Source: CAYJQO01 sp964372445
Lineage (GTDB): Bacteria; Patescibacteriota; Minisyncoccia; UBA6257; GWB1-50-10
Length of the DNA stretch: 37,735 nt
Assembly: GCA_964372445.1 (NCBI GenBank)
Contig: CAYJQO010000004.1
Coordinates: 1-37,735, forward strand
Reading direction: 5' to 3'
Position numbers and translations under genes: made by a program. Positions within the stretch are counted from its first letter, which is position 1. The number at the start of each line of letters is the position of its first letter. The notes beneath the pieces are model-generated. The model was not told the origin of the DNA. It saw only the letters and a list, made by a program, of their open reading frames with translations, and did not search any database. Below are positions 24,286-31,419 of the stretch, one piece after another.

Positions 24286-25320
24286 ATGAAAGCCCTCGGT
24301 GGAGGGCAGGGAGCGGCGACGGGCACGTGGTCGTTCGTTTTTCTTGCGGTGGTCGTCGTGGCTGGTGCAGGTGCGGTGACGCGCTACAACGCCATGGTGC
24401 CGGCGGTGGATGCGCGGAGCGGCGGCACGGGTGGCCCGCTCTCGAGCCTCGAGGATCAATCAGCGGCTCTCCTCGGCACGCCGACGTGGAGCGGCACCGG
24501 CGAGAGCCTGCCAACCGTGACTCCTCTACTGGATGGGACCGTGCTCGTGGGTTCCTCCAGCCCCCTCTCCAACCTTACCCCGACACGCGATGGGCTCAAG
24601 AAGTACCGGGTCCGTGCGGGGGATACCCTCTCGCACATCGCGGCCCGCTTTGGCATCTCGCTCGAAACCCTGCGGTGGGCAAACCCTGACCTCCGCTCGC
24701 TCCTCCAGCCTGGCAGGGAGCTCATCATCCTCCCCATCTCCGGCATCCTCTACGATGTTGGGGATGGGGATACCGTTGAGTCCGTGGCCAGCCGGTACGG
24801 CATCTCGGCGGAGGCGATCAGGCAGCACAACTTGCAGTACCAGAAGGTATTCAGTGGGAGTGGGGGTACCATCGTGCTTCCCTACGCCAAGCCGCTTGGG
24901 AAGGGCGATGTGGTAAACCGGTACCTGCGGTCGCTGCCGGACCTCACCGGCTACTTTGCGCTACCCGCGATCGGCTGGAACTGGGGTGAGCTCCACGAGT
25001 ACAATGCGGTGGATATTGCCAATCGGTGCGGCACGCCGGTGTACGCGGCCGCTGAAGGACTGGTGGTGCCCGACGACGAACTTGGTGACGGGACGAGCGG
25101 CTGGAACAACGGCTACGGTCTCTTCGTGCTGATTGAGCATCCGAATGGCACGAAGACGCGCTACGCCCACCTCGCGAAGGCCGAGGCAAGAATCGGTGAC
25201 TTCGTTTCCCGCGGCAATCGAATCGCCGTGATGGGCAACACGGGCACCACCCACGGGCCGACCGGCTGCCACCTCCACTTTGAGGTGTACGGCGCGAGGA
25301 ACCCCTTCGCGGTACGGTAG
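24286..25320 (+). CDS. LysM/M23 peptidoglycan endopeptidase
   Basis: A surface-anchored cell wall hydrolase of 344 residues. One N-terminal membrane segment (about 14-31) and a Ser/Thr/Gly linker lead to two LysM carbohydrate-binding modules (about 106-150 and 154-199: YRVRAGDTLSHIAARFGIS and DVGDGDTVESVASRYGIS). The M23 (LytM-type) domain from about 225 has a full active site: H237 and D243 in HEYNAVD, H295 in YAHL, H329/H331 in HLHFEV. It cuts peptide crosslinks in peptidoglycan. ATG 24286 follows an A-rich stretch and has no clear ribosome site. The stop is 6 nt from that of the convergent comM. Confidence 0.93.
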   Translation: MKALGGGQGAATGTWSFVFLAVVVVAGAGAVTRYNAMVPAVDARSGGTGGPLSSLEDQSAALLGTPTWSGTGESLPTVTPLLDGTVLVGSSSPLSNLTPTRDGLKKYRVRAGDTLSHIAARFGISLETLRWANPDLRSLLQPGRELIILPISGILYDVGDGDTVESVASRYGISAEAIRQHNLQYQKVFSGSGGTIVLPYAKPLGKGDVVNRYLRSLPDLTGYFALPAIGWNWGELHEYNAVDIANRCGTPVYAAAEGLVVPDDELGDGTSGWNNGYGLFVLIEHPNGTKTRYAHLAKAEARIGDFVSRGNRIAVMGNTGTTHGPTGCHLHFEVYGARNPFAVR

Positions 25321-25326
25321 TGGTTG

Positions 25327-26868
25327 CTACCGCTCAGCCCTGAGCCGGTACTGGAACGCCTCGGCGAGGTGCTCCGCGCTCACCATGGTCGCGCCCTCCA
25401 GGTCGGCGATCGTTTGTGCCACCTTGAGCGTTCGGTAGTATGCGCGGGCTGACATGAGCGATCGCTCGAGCGTCCGCTTCAGGAATAATTCTGCGCGAGG
25501 ATCAAGCCGTACCATCGCATCCGTTTGGGTGGATGACATCTCCGCGTTCGCGTGGATAGCGGCTCGGTGCGAGGTGAAACGTTGCTCCTGTCTCGCCCGA
25601 GCCTGCGCCACCCGTTCGCGCATAGCCGACTCCGCTACCTCGTCGTCCCCGACGGCCATGAGCTCGGAGGCCGGAATGCGCGGAATTTCTATCTGAATAT
25701 CAATACGATCGAGGAGAGGTCCCGAGAGCCGCTTCTGGTAGCGTAGGATCTCATTGGCCGTGCATCGGCACTCATGATCGGGGTCCTCGAAGTAGCCGCA
25801 GGGGCAAGGATTCATGGCGGCGACGAGCATGAATCGGGCGGGAAAGACCATGGACCGTTTCGCCCGAGCCACGTGGATGCGCCCATCTTCCAAGGGTTGC
25901 CGGAGACCCTCGAGCACGTCGCGGTGGAATTCGGGGAACTCGTCGAGGAAGAGTACCCCGCGGTGCGCCAGGCTCACCTCTCCCGGTTTAGGGATGGTGC
26001 CGCCCCCGATCACCGCGATCGATGAGGCGCTGTGGTGTGGGGCTCGGAAGGGGCGCCAGTTGATGAAGGGCCGATCTGCTGTGGTGAGACCGGCTGCGCT
26101 GTAGATTTGGGTCACATGAATTGATTCCTCGCGCGTCGGCGGTGGGAGCACCGAAGCAAGCGCCTGTGCCAGCATCGTCTTACCAGTTCCCGGTGGACCG
26201 GAGAGCAGAATGTTATGTCCGCCGCCTGCGGCGACCGAGAGCGCCCGCTTGGCTGCCGCGTTCCCCTTCACGTGAGCCAGGTGGGCGATGGTCGGCGAGA
26301 AACCAGCATCGAGGCGAGTGGTTGGCTGCTCTTTGATGGGAGCGGTAGCCTCAAGGTGACCAATGAGCTCCCGTAGGTGCTTCACGGGGATCACCGTCAA
26401 GCGTTCCACGAGCGCTGCCTCGGCCGCGTTCTCGTATGGCACGAAGAGTTCCTCGATGCCCCGGCGCTGCGCCATGAGCGCCACGTTGAGGCAGCCGCTC
26501 ACCGGTCGGACGCTGCCATCCAGGGAGAGCTCACCCAGGAACATGCGGCTGTGGCTCTCGAACGGTTTGACCTGGTCGCTGGCGGCGAGGTATGCGAGGG
26601 CAATGGCCAGGTCGAAGCGGGAGCCAACCTTCTTGGTATCCGCCGGTGCAAGGTTCACGGTGATTCGACGGTTCTCTCGTGTGGGCGGCTTAATGCCAGA
26701 GTTTTTTATCGCCGAGTTCACCCGTTCGCGTGCCTCGGAGACCGCCTTGTCCGCGAGGCCGACAATGGTGAATGAGTGGAGGCCGACGTTCAGGTCGGCC
26801 TCCACCTCGACCAGGTCAGCGTCGATGCCGTTGAGTTCAGCGGAGAGGAGCTTGGGGACCGCCCTCAT
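25327..26868 (-). CDS. comM: ComM/YifB-family AAA+ helicase-like protein
   Basis: Mg-chelatase-like AAA+ protein. ComM is known as a branch-migration helicase that helps integrate DNA taken up by natural transformation. The N-terminal S5-like fold is seen (VEADLNVGLHSFTIVGLADKAV). The ATPase core has Walker A GPPGTGKTMLAQ, the PFRAPHH and RGVLFLDEFPEF motifs, and a sensor AAMNPCPCGY. The family C-terminal helical domain ends the protein. ATG 26868 is chosen because it overlaps the DksA-like gene's stop as ATGA. In a CPR cell that may take up DNA, this gene together with the secretion-like cluster is suggestive, not proof. Confidence 0.93.
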   Translation of the reverse strand: MRAVPKLLSAELNGIDADLVEVEADLNVGLHSFTIVGLADKAVSEARERVNSAIKNSGIKPPTRENRRITVNLAPADTKKVGSRFDLAIALAYLAASDQVKPFESHSRMFLGELSLDGSVRPVSGCLNVALMAQRRGIEELFVPYENAAEAALVERLTVIPVKHLRELIGHLEATAPIKEQPTTRLDAGFSPTIAHLAHVKGNAAAKRALSVAAGGGHNILLSGPPGTGKTMLAQALASVLPPPTREESIHVTQIYSAAGLTTADRPFINWRPFRAPHHSASSIAVIGGGTIPKPGEVSLAHRGVLFLDEFPEFHRDVLEGLRQPLEDGRIHVARAKRSMVFPARFMLVAAMNPCPCGYFEDPDHECRCTANEILRYQKRLSGPLLDRIDIQIEIPRIPASELMAVGDDEVAESAMRERVAQARARQEQRFTSHRAAIHANAEMSSTQTDAMVRLDPRAELFLKRTLERSLMSARAYYRTLKVAQTIADLEGATMVSAEHLAEAFQYRLRAER

Positions 26869-27203
26869 GGGGCTTGCTTGCACTCTTGGCAGAGATCGGA
26901 CTCGGGATCCACCTCAATGAGCTCGCGAGAGATAGGCTTGCCGCAGCTGGTGCAGTACCCGTAGGTGCCGTTCCGGATGCGCTCGAGCGCCCGCTCGATG
27001 CGGTGAACCCGAGTTTCGAGCGAGCGCCTCACCGGGATCTGGTTGGTGAGCTCCTCCGTCTCATCCGCCTCCTCCTCAAGGTGGTCGTGGTCATCGCCGA
27101 AATCAGACTCACCTGAAAGCTTCTGAAGCTCAGCGGCAATGCGCCGCTGCTCACCCGTGAGGCGGGCTTCGACGGCCCGAAGCTCTTGGTCGCTGAGGGG
27201 CAT
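26865..27203 (-). CDS. DksA/TraR-type zinc finger protein
   Basis: 112 residues: a helical hairpin with heavily acidic middle (GDDHDHLEEEADETEE) and a C-terminal C4 zinc finger, C84-x2-C87-x17-C105-x2-C108 (CTSCGKPISREL...LCQEC). DksA/TraR proteins bind the RNA polymerase secondary channel and alter promoter response. The coiled-coil tip acidic residues cannot be judged by eye. It lies between a proline-rich membrane gene (13 nt upstream) and comM (ATGA overlap), so all three form an operon. Confidence 0.88.
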   Translation of the reverse strand: MPLSDQELRAVEARLTGEQRRIAAELQKLSGESDFGDDHDHLEEEADETEELTNQIPVRRSLETRVHRIERALERIRNGTYGYCTSCGKPISRELIEVDPESDLCQECKQAP

Positions 27204-27216
27204 GGCGACGGAACGG

Positions 27217-28350
27217 CTAGCGGAGTCGGTTCAGGGCTGCCTTGAAGGCGTCGTACGAGGTGCTGATGACAAGCGTGTCGCCAAGCCAGCCGTAGTTGAG
27301 GGATACCGCCGGGCTCGGCGTGGTGAAAATGAGGTAGCGGTTGGCAACATCACCGGTGCCGCCCTGCTTCCAGGTTTGTGCTCCACTGCGCCCCCCTACA
27401 TAGAGGTTGGCGAGCGTCCCGCCGACGGCGCCCTCAAAGGCGCTGCGGAACTTGGCCTTCGCATCGGCGAGCGAGGCGCCGCCCTTGAGCTGCACGGCGT
27501 ACCCTGGCCAGATTCCCTGCGCGTCGGCATACGCGAAGCTGGTGAAATCATCCGGGAAGAGCCCGAGCACGGTCCCTCCGAGTACGTTTGGTAGGGTAAG
27601 TTCCATAATCGTGCTGAAGCTCATGGGATTACCCTCGCGCTTGATGAGCACCTCGGTGAATGTCGGTGCGCTCGAGGTTGCCGTTAGAGCGGTGAGCCCG
27701 CTCTGGAGAGCCGCAACGCTTAGCTCGACGAGCGGGACTTCCACCGTTGCATCAGCAGCTGTCTTGAGGAGCGATACGTGGGTGATGGGCACTGGCGCTG
27801 GAGGTGCTACCGGTGGTGGGGTTGGCGTCGGGGTTGGTTCAGGCTGCGGCTCTGGCGCTGGCGCCGGAGCGGGTGCTGGCGGTGGTGTTTGAACCACTTC
27901 GGGAGATCCACGGAGCAACGGGTACACGACGAAGTAGCCGAGAGCACCGAGCACGATGACACCGGCAATGACGAGGGTGAGCACCAGCGGACTCTTCTTC
28001 TGCGGCTCTGGGGGAATTGTCCCCGACGGCATACCCACCCCTACCATTACGTTAGGACTACCGGTGTCCACCTGCGGCGGCTGGAACACGTCCTGCTGCA
28101 GCGGTGGTGGAGCAGGCGTCGGAGGACTAGGTTGGCCTATGGGAGCATCCGGTGTGTACCGGGGCACGTACGGTCTTGGTGCGCCACCACCGCTCTCCTG
28201 AACTGATTTTATATCAGACGCCATTGTTCGCACCTCCACCGGAGGTGCTGAAGGCGGCGGTGTCGGAGATGCGAGCGGCACCTCACCTTCCCCAGATCCG
28301 ATCGGGAGGTTTTCCGGCGGGATCCCTCCCTGAGGTCGGTATTCGTCCAT
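27217..28350 (-). CDS. Proline-rich single-pass membrane protein, unknown function
   Basis: 377 residues from ATG 28350. A cytoplasmic proline-rich N-terminus (about 1-118) precedes one membrane segment (LVLTLVIAGVIVLGALGYFVVYPLL), an alternating Pro/Ala/Glu/Thr spacer (PAPAPAPEPQPEPTPTPTPP) and an extracytoplasmic domain with motifs such as FTEVLIKREGNPMSFSTIMEL and YAVQLKGGASLADAKAKF. No family recognised. The start at 28350 is preferred over 28365 because a TATAAT box (28357-28362) sits right in front of it, implying a leaderless mRNA. The spacer would let the domain reach out through the cell wall. Confidence 0.7.
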   Translation of the reverse strand: MDEYRPQGGIPPENLPIGSGEGEVPLASPTPPPSAPPVEVRTMASDIKSVQESGGGAPRPYVPRYTPDAPIGQPSPPTPAPPPLQQDVFQPPQVDTGSPNVMVGVGMPSGTIPPEPQKKSPLVLTLVIAGVIVLGALGYFVVYPLLRGSPEVVQTPPPAPAPAPAPEPQPEPTPTPTPPPVAPPAPVPITHVSLLKTAADATVEVPLVELSVAALQSGLTALTATSSAPTFTEVLIKREGNPMSFSTIMELTLPNVLGGTVLGLFPDDFTSFAYADAQGIWPGYAVQLKGGASLADAKAKFRSAFEGAVGGTLANLYVGGRSGAQTWKQGGTGDVANRYLIFTTPSPAVSLNYGWLGDTLVISTSYDAFKAALNRLR

Positions 28351-28356
28351 GCCCGC

Positions 28357-28387
28357 ATTATACACGACCGGGGTACCCCTGTCGTGT
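28357..28387 (-). promoter_or_regulatory. Promoter with overlapping 26-bp palindrome
   Basis: Minus strand: -35 ACGACA (28385-28380), 17-bp spacer, perfect -10 TATAAT (28362-28357), then 6 nt to ATG 28350. The spacer and -35 lie in a near-perfect inverted repeat, ACACGAC-C-GGGGTACCCC-T-GTCGTGT (28362-28387), with a single mismatched pair. It may be an operator, or in RNA the 3' stem-loop of the pnp transcript; there is no following T-run. Confidence 0.5.
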
Positions 28388-28394
28388 GGATAAG

Positions 28395-30455
28395 CTAAGC
28401 CTTCGATGGCTGTTCGACGCCACGCATGGAAAGGCCGATTTTGCCGTCCTGGTCAGCTCGGATAACCTTGACCCGGACATGGTCGCCTTCCTGCACCACA
28501 TCCTCAACCCGCTTGACGTACCCATCCCGGAGCTCGGAGACGTGGACCATGCCGTCGCGGTCGCCGCCGAGGTCAACGATGGCTCCAAAATCCATGATCC
28601 GCACCACGGTTCCCTCGATCACCTCTCCCACCCGGTACTCGCGCACGAGCTGTTTCACTATTTGGTAAGCCTTCTCCACAGCCTCGTGGTTGGTGCTGGC
28701 GACGAAGATGGTTCCGTCCTCATCGATGTCGATTGTGGCGAGGTTGTCGGTGGCCGCGATGATGCCGTTGATGGTTCGCCCCCCAGGACCGATTACCAGA
28801 CCGATTTTATCCTTAGGAACGGTGAGTGTCATAATCATCGGCGCGTACGGGGACACCTGCGGCCGAGCTGCGGGGAGCGTGCGCTCCATCATCTCCAGAA
28901 CGTGGGTGCGGGCGGCGCCAGCCTGCTCGAGGGCACGCGAGAAGATGTCCTTCGTGATGCCGGAGACCTTCACGTCCATTTGCACCGCGGTGACACCGTT
29001 CGCGGTGCCGGCTACCTTGAGGTCCATGTCACCGTGGTAGTCCTCCGGTCCTTGGATGTCGGTGAGAATTTTGAAACGTCCCCGGTCGTCCGTGACGAGC
29101 CCCATGGCGATGCCGGCGATGTGCCTCGGGAGGGGCACGCCCGCGTCCATGAGTGCGAGCGATGCGGCGCAGGTGGATGCCATGGAAGATGAGCCGTTCG
29201 AGGAGAGCGTTTCGGCGACGATGCGGATGGTGTACGGGAACCGGTCCTTCGCCGGGAGCATGTGCACGATCGCCTTTGCGGCGAGTGCCCCATGTCCTAT
29301 CTCCCGCCGCCCAGGGCTCCTAGACCGGCCCGTTTCTCCGGTGGCGAACGATGGGAAGTTGTAGTGGAGCATGAACCGTTTCCGGCTCGTGGCCTCCATG
29401 GTTTCCACGAGCTGTTCGGCCGCTGGTGTGGCGAGTGTCGCCACTGCGAGAATCTGGGTGTCTCCGCGGATGAAGAGCCCCGAGCCATGCGCGCGCTTGA
29501 GGAACCCAACCTCTGCGTAGAGCTCGCGTACCTCGTCAAGGCGGCGGCCATCCGGTCGCTCGTCGCGCTCAAGGATCGCGGTTCGGACACGCCTGTCAAT
29601 CATGTGCTCGAAGATAGATTGAGCAGTGGCGATCTCAGCTTCCGAGCGTCCCTCGGATCGCAGGTGCGCTACCAGCTCACTCGTAAGCTCGCTGAGCTGC
29701 TTGCCCTTTATGGCCGCCTCAAGGCGACCTTCGGCGAAACCGTGGACCGATGTCTCCAGCGCCGAATTAATCTGGCTTGGCTGGAACGCTGTTTTTAGCT
29801 TTCCGATTTTTGAAACGATGGTGCCTTGGAAGGCAACCAGTTCGTCGATGCCGGCTTGGGCGGTTTCGAAGAGCCCTTCAAGGTCACGCTCGGCGACCTC
29901 GCTCCCCTCGAACTCGATCATATTGACCCGATCCTTCGGTCCGGCGAAGAACCCCTGGTAGAGCACCGTGCCGTCCGGCTTGCGCCGCTCCACCTTCACT
30001 CCAGCCACCGGCCCGTTCCAGGGAATATCAGAGATACCGAGTGCGGTCGAGGTCGCGAGGAGTCCGATGACGTCGGGATCATGCCGCTCATCGTAGGCGA
30101 GCACGGTTACCACCACCTGCACCTCTCGCCGGAAGTGTTCGTCGAAGAGCGGGCGGATGGTACGGTCAATGAGGCGCGAGGAGAGGATCGCGTCGTCCGA
30201 GGGTCGGCCCTCGCGCCGAATGAATCGGCTCCCGAGGATCTTGCCGGCGGCGTAGAATCGTTCCTCGTAGTCAACGGTGAGCGGGAAATAGTCCTTGCCA
30301 AGGTTCTCGTCTCCCATGACCGCCGTGGCGAGCACCGTGGTGTCCCCGTAGCGCCCGATCACCGCCGCGTTCGCCTTCCCGGCGAGCGTGGACACCTCGA
30401 GGCTGACCGGTTCGCCGCCGATAGCGGCCGTGAATACTTGACGTTTCAGTTCCAT
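28395..30455 (-). CDS. pnp: Polyribonucleotide nucleotidyltransferase (PNPase)
   Basis: Phosphorolytic 3'-5' exoribonuclease for mRNA decay. The 686 residues include both RNase PH domains: the first has YEERFYAAGKILGSRFIRREGRPSDDAIL, and the second has KDRFPYTIRIVAETLSSNGSSSMA. The second carries the metal-binding Asp pair in TDIQGPEDYHGDMDLKVAGT. A KH domain follows (KIGLVIGPGGRTINGI), then an S1 domain (GEVIEGTVVRIMDFGAIVDLGGDRDGMVHVSEL). The start is 2 nt after the NYN gene. The rpsO-NYN-pnp order retains the classic rpsO-pnp linkage. Confidence 0.97.
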   Translation of the reverse strand: MELKRQVFTAAIGGEPVSLEVSTLAGKANAAVIGRYGDTTVLATAVMGDENLGKDYFPLTVDYEERFYAAGKILGSRFIRREGRPSDDAILSSRLIDRTIRPLFDEHFRREVQVVVTVLAYDERHDPDVIGLLATSTALGISDIPWNGPVAGVKVERRKPDGTVLYQGFFAGPKDRVNMIEFEGSEVAERDLEGLFETAQAGIDELVAFQGTIVSKIGKLKTAFQPSQINSALETSVHGFAEGRLEAAIKGKQLSELTSELVAHLRSEGRSEAEIATAQSIFEHMIDRRVRTAILERDERPDGRRLDEVRELYAEVGFLKRAHGSGLFIRGDTQILAVATLATPAAEQLVETMEATSRKRFMLHYNFPSFATGETGRSRSPGRREIGHGALAAKAIVHMLPAKDRFPYTIRIVAETLSSNGSSSMASTCAASLALMDAGVPLPRHIAGIAMGLVTDDRGRFKILTDIQGPEDYHGDMDLKVAGTANGVTAVQMDVKVSGITKDIFSRALEQAGAARTHVLEMMERTLPAARPQVSPYAPMIMTLTVPKDKIGLVIGPGGRTINGIIAATDNLATIDIDEDGTIFVASTNHEAVEKAYQIVKQLVREYRVGEVIEGTVVRIMDFGAIVDLGGDRDGMVHVSELRDGYVKRVEDVVQEGDHVRVKVIRADQDGKIGLSMRGVEQPSKA

Positions 30456-30456
30456 A

Positions 30457-31032
30457 TTACCTGCCGGGCGGCCGCTTCTCGCGTTGTGACCGGATCTTCA
30501 AGCGTATACGGGGGATTGACTCAAGCTCAACGAAGCGGTCGGCGGATTCTCGGAGACGGCCAGAGGTGGTCCGGCTGAACGCGGCGACCTCCACCTGCTT
30601 GCCCATCCCCCACCGGAGGTACTCCACCAGTGGCACGAAGTCGCCATCGCCGGTGACCAGCACCGCCACGTCGTACGAATTGGCCATACGGATAGCATCC
30701 ACGGCGAGGCCGACATCCCAGTCGGCCTTTTTCATGCCACCAGGGTACACCTGGAGGTCCTTGAGGCGGAGCTCGACCCCCGCCTTCCGGAGAGCGTCAA
30801 AGAACGACGACTCGGTGCCGCGCCCGGCGCTCCTGGCGTCCGGGTCCTGCGGGACGATGCCCTCACTCTTCACCACGTAGGCAACCGCTCGGGTCAGGTG
30901 GCGATCTGCGATGAGCGTACGGAGGAGCTCGGCAAAGTTGACGCGTGCCTGGTAGAGGTTTTTCGCGGAGTGATAAATGTTCTGGGCATCAATGAAGATT
31001 CCCACTCGCTGGTCTGGGTGAGCTGATGTCAT
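30457..31032 (-). CDS. NYN-domain (PIN-like) putative ribonuclease
   Basis: 191 residues of the NYN/LabA type, a PIN-like fold often with RNase activity. Acidic metal-binding residues are placed as expected: D15 in VGIFIDAQN, D106/D112 in DWDVGLAVDAI, D129/D131 in VTGDGDFVPLV. The C-terminus is basic (KIRSQREKRPPGR), suiting RNA binding. It sits between rpsO (18 nt) and pnp (1 nt), so it is almost certainly cotranscribed with them and probably takes part in RNA turnover; that role is inferred from position. Confidence 0.88.
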   Translation of the reverse strand: MTSAHPDQRVGIFIDAQNIYHSAKNLYQARVNFAELLRTLIADRHLTRAVAYVVKSEGIVPQDPDARSAGRGTESSFFDALRKAGVELRLKDLQVYPGGMKKADWDVGLAVDAIRMANSYDVAVLVTGDGDFVPLVEYLRWGMGKQVEVAAFSRTTSGRLRESADRFVELESIPRIRLKIRSQREKRPPGR

Positions 31033-31050
31033 GGTGGTTTCCGCCTCCGG

Positions 31051-31317
31051 TTAGACCTCGAGCGCAAGCTTCTTCACGAGTCGGTCGTAGCCCTTCTCGT
31101 TCTCGCGCCGGAGGTACTGGAGGAACTTGCGGCGCTTCCCGACCATCATGAGGAGCCCGCGCCTGGAGTGGTGGTCCTTGGGGTGTTTCTTGAGGTGGTC
31201 GGCCAGGGCCTTGATCTGCTTGGTGATGAGCGCCACCTGGACCTCGGCCGATCCGGTGTCCGTCTCGTGTATCCCATGCTCCTTCATGGTGGTTTGCTTC
31301 TGTCGTTTCGAGAGCAT
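31051..31317 (-). CDS. rpsO: Small ribosomal subunit protein uS15
   Basis: 88 residues with the family core HETDTGSAEVQVALITKQIKALADHLKKHPKDHHSRRGLL and VGKRRKFLQYLRREN. The full S15 length is reached from ATG 31317 (MLSKRQKQTTMKEHG). A -10-like TAGGAT ends 6 nt before it, again without room for a ribosome site. It heads the rpsO-NYN-pnp transcript. Confidence 0.96.
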   Translation of the reverse strand: MLSKRQKQTTMKEHGIHETDTGSAEVQVALITKQIKALADHLKKHPKDHHSRRGLLMMVGKRRKFLQYLRRENEKGYDRLVKKLALEV

Positions 31318-31323
31318 GAATCC

Positions 31324-31353
31324 ATCCTACTACGGATCAGGCTCTGGCGTCAA
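31324..31353 (-). promoter_or_regulatory. Probable rpsO promoter (leaderless)
   Basis: Minus strand: -35 TTGACG (31353-31348), 18-bp spacer, -10 TAGGAT (31329-31324), then 6 nt to the rpsO ATG at 31317. Confidence 0.45.
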
Positions 31354-31382
31354 CGGTTTCTCACCTCAGCGGGGCGATTACG

Positions 31383-31411
31383 TTGTGTCGCAAAATGTTT
31401 TACGCTACCAT
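31383..31411 (+). promoter_or_regulatory. Probable promoter of the xer gene
   Basis: -35 TTGTGT (31383-31388), 17-bp spacer, -10 TACCAT (31406-31411), then 8 nt to the ATG at 31420. Transcription should begin within a few bases of the start codon. Confidence 0.4.
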
Positions 31412-31419
31412 TACCCTCG

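Noticed and set aside
28152..29192. A 346-codon plus-strand frame opposite pnp and its neighbour.
   Set aside because: It runs antisense through two solid genes and shows His/Arg/Val-rich composition typical of shadow frames.
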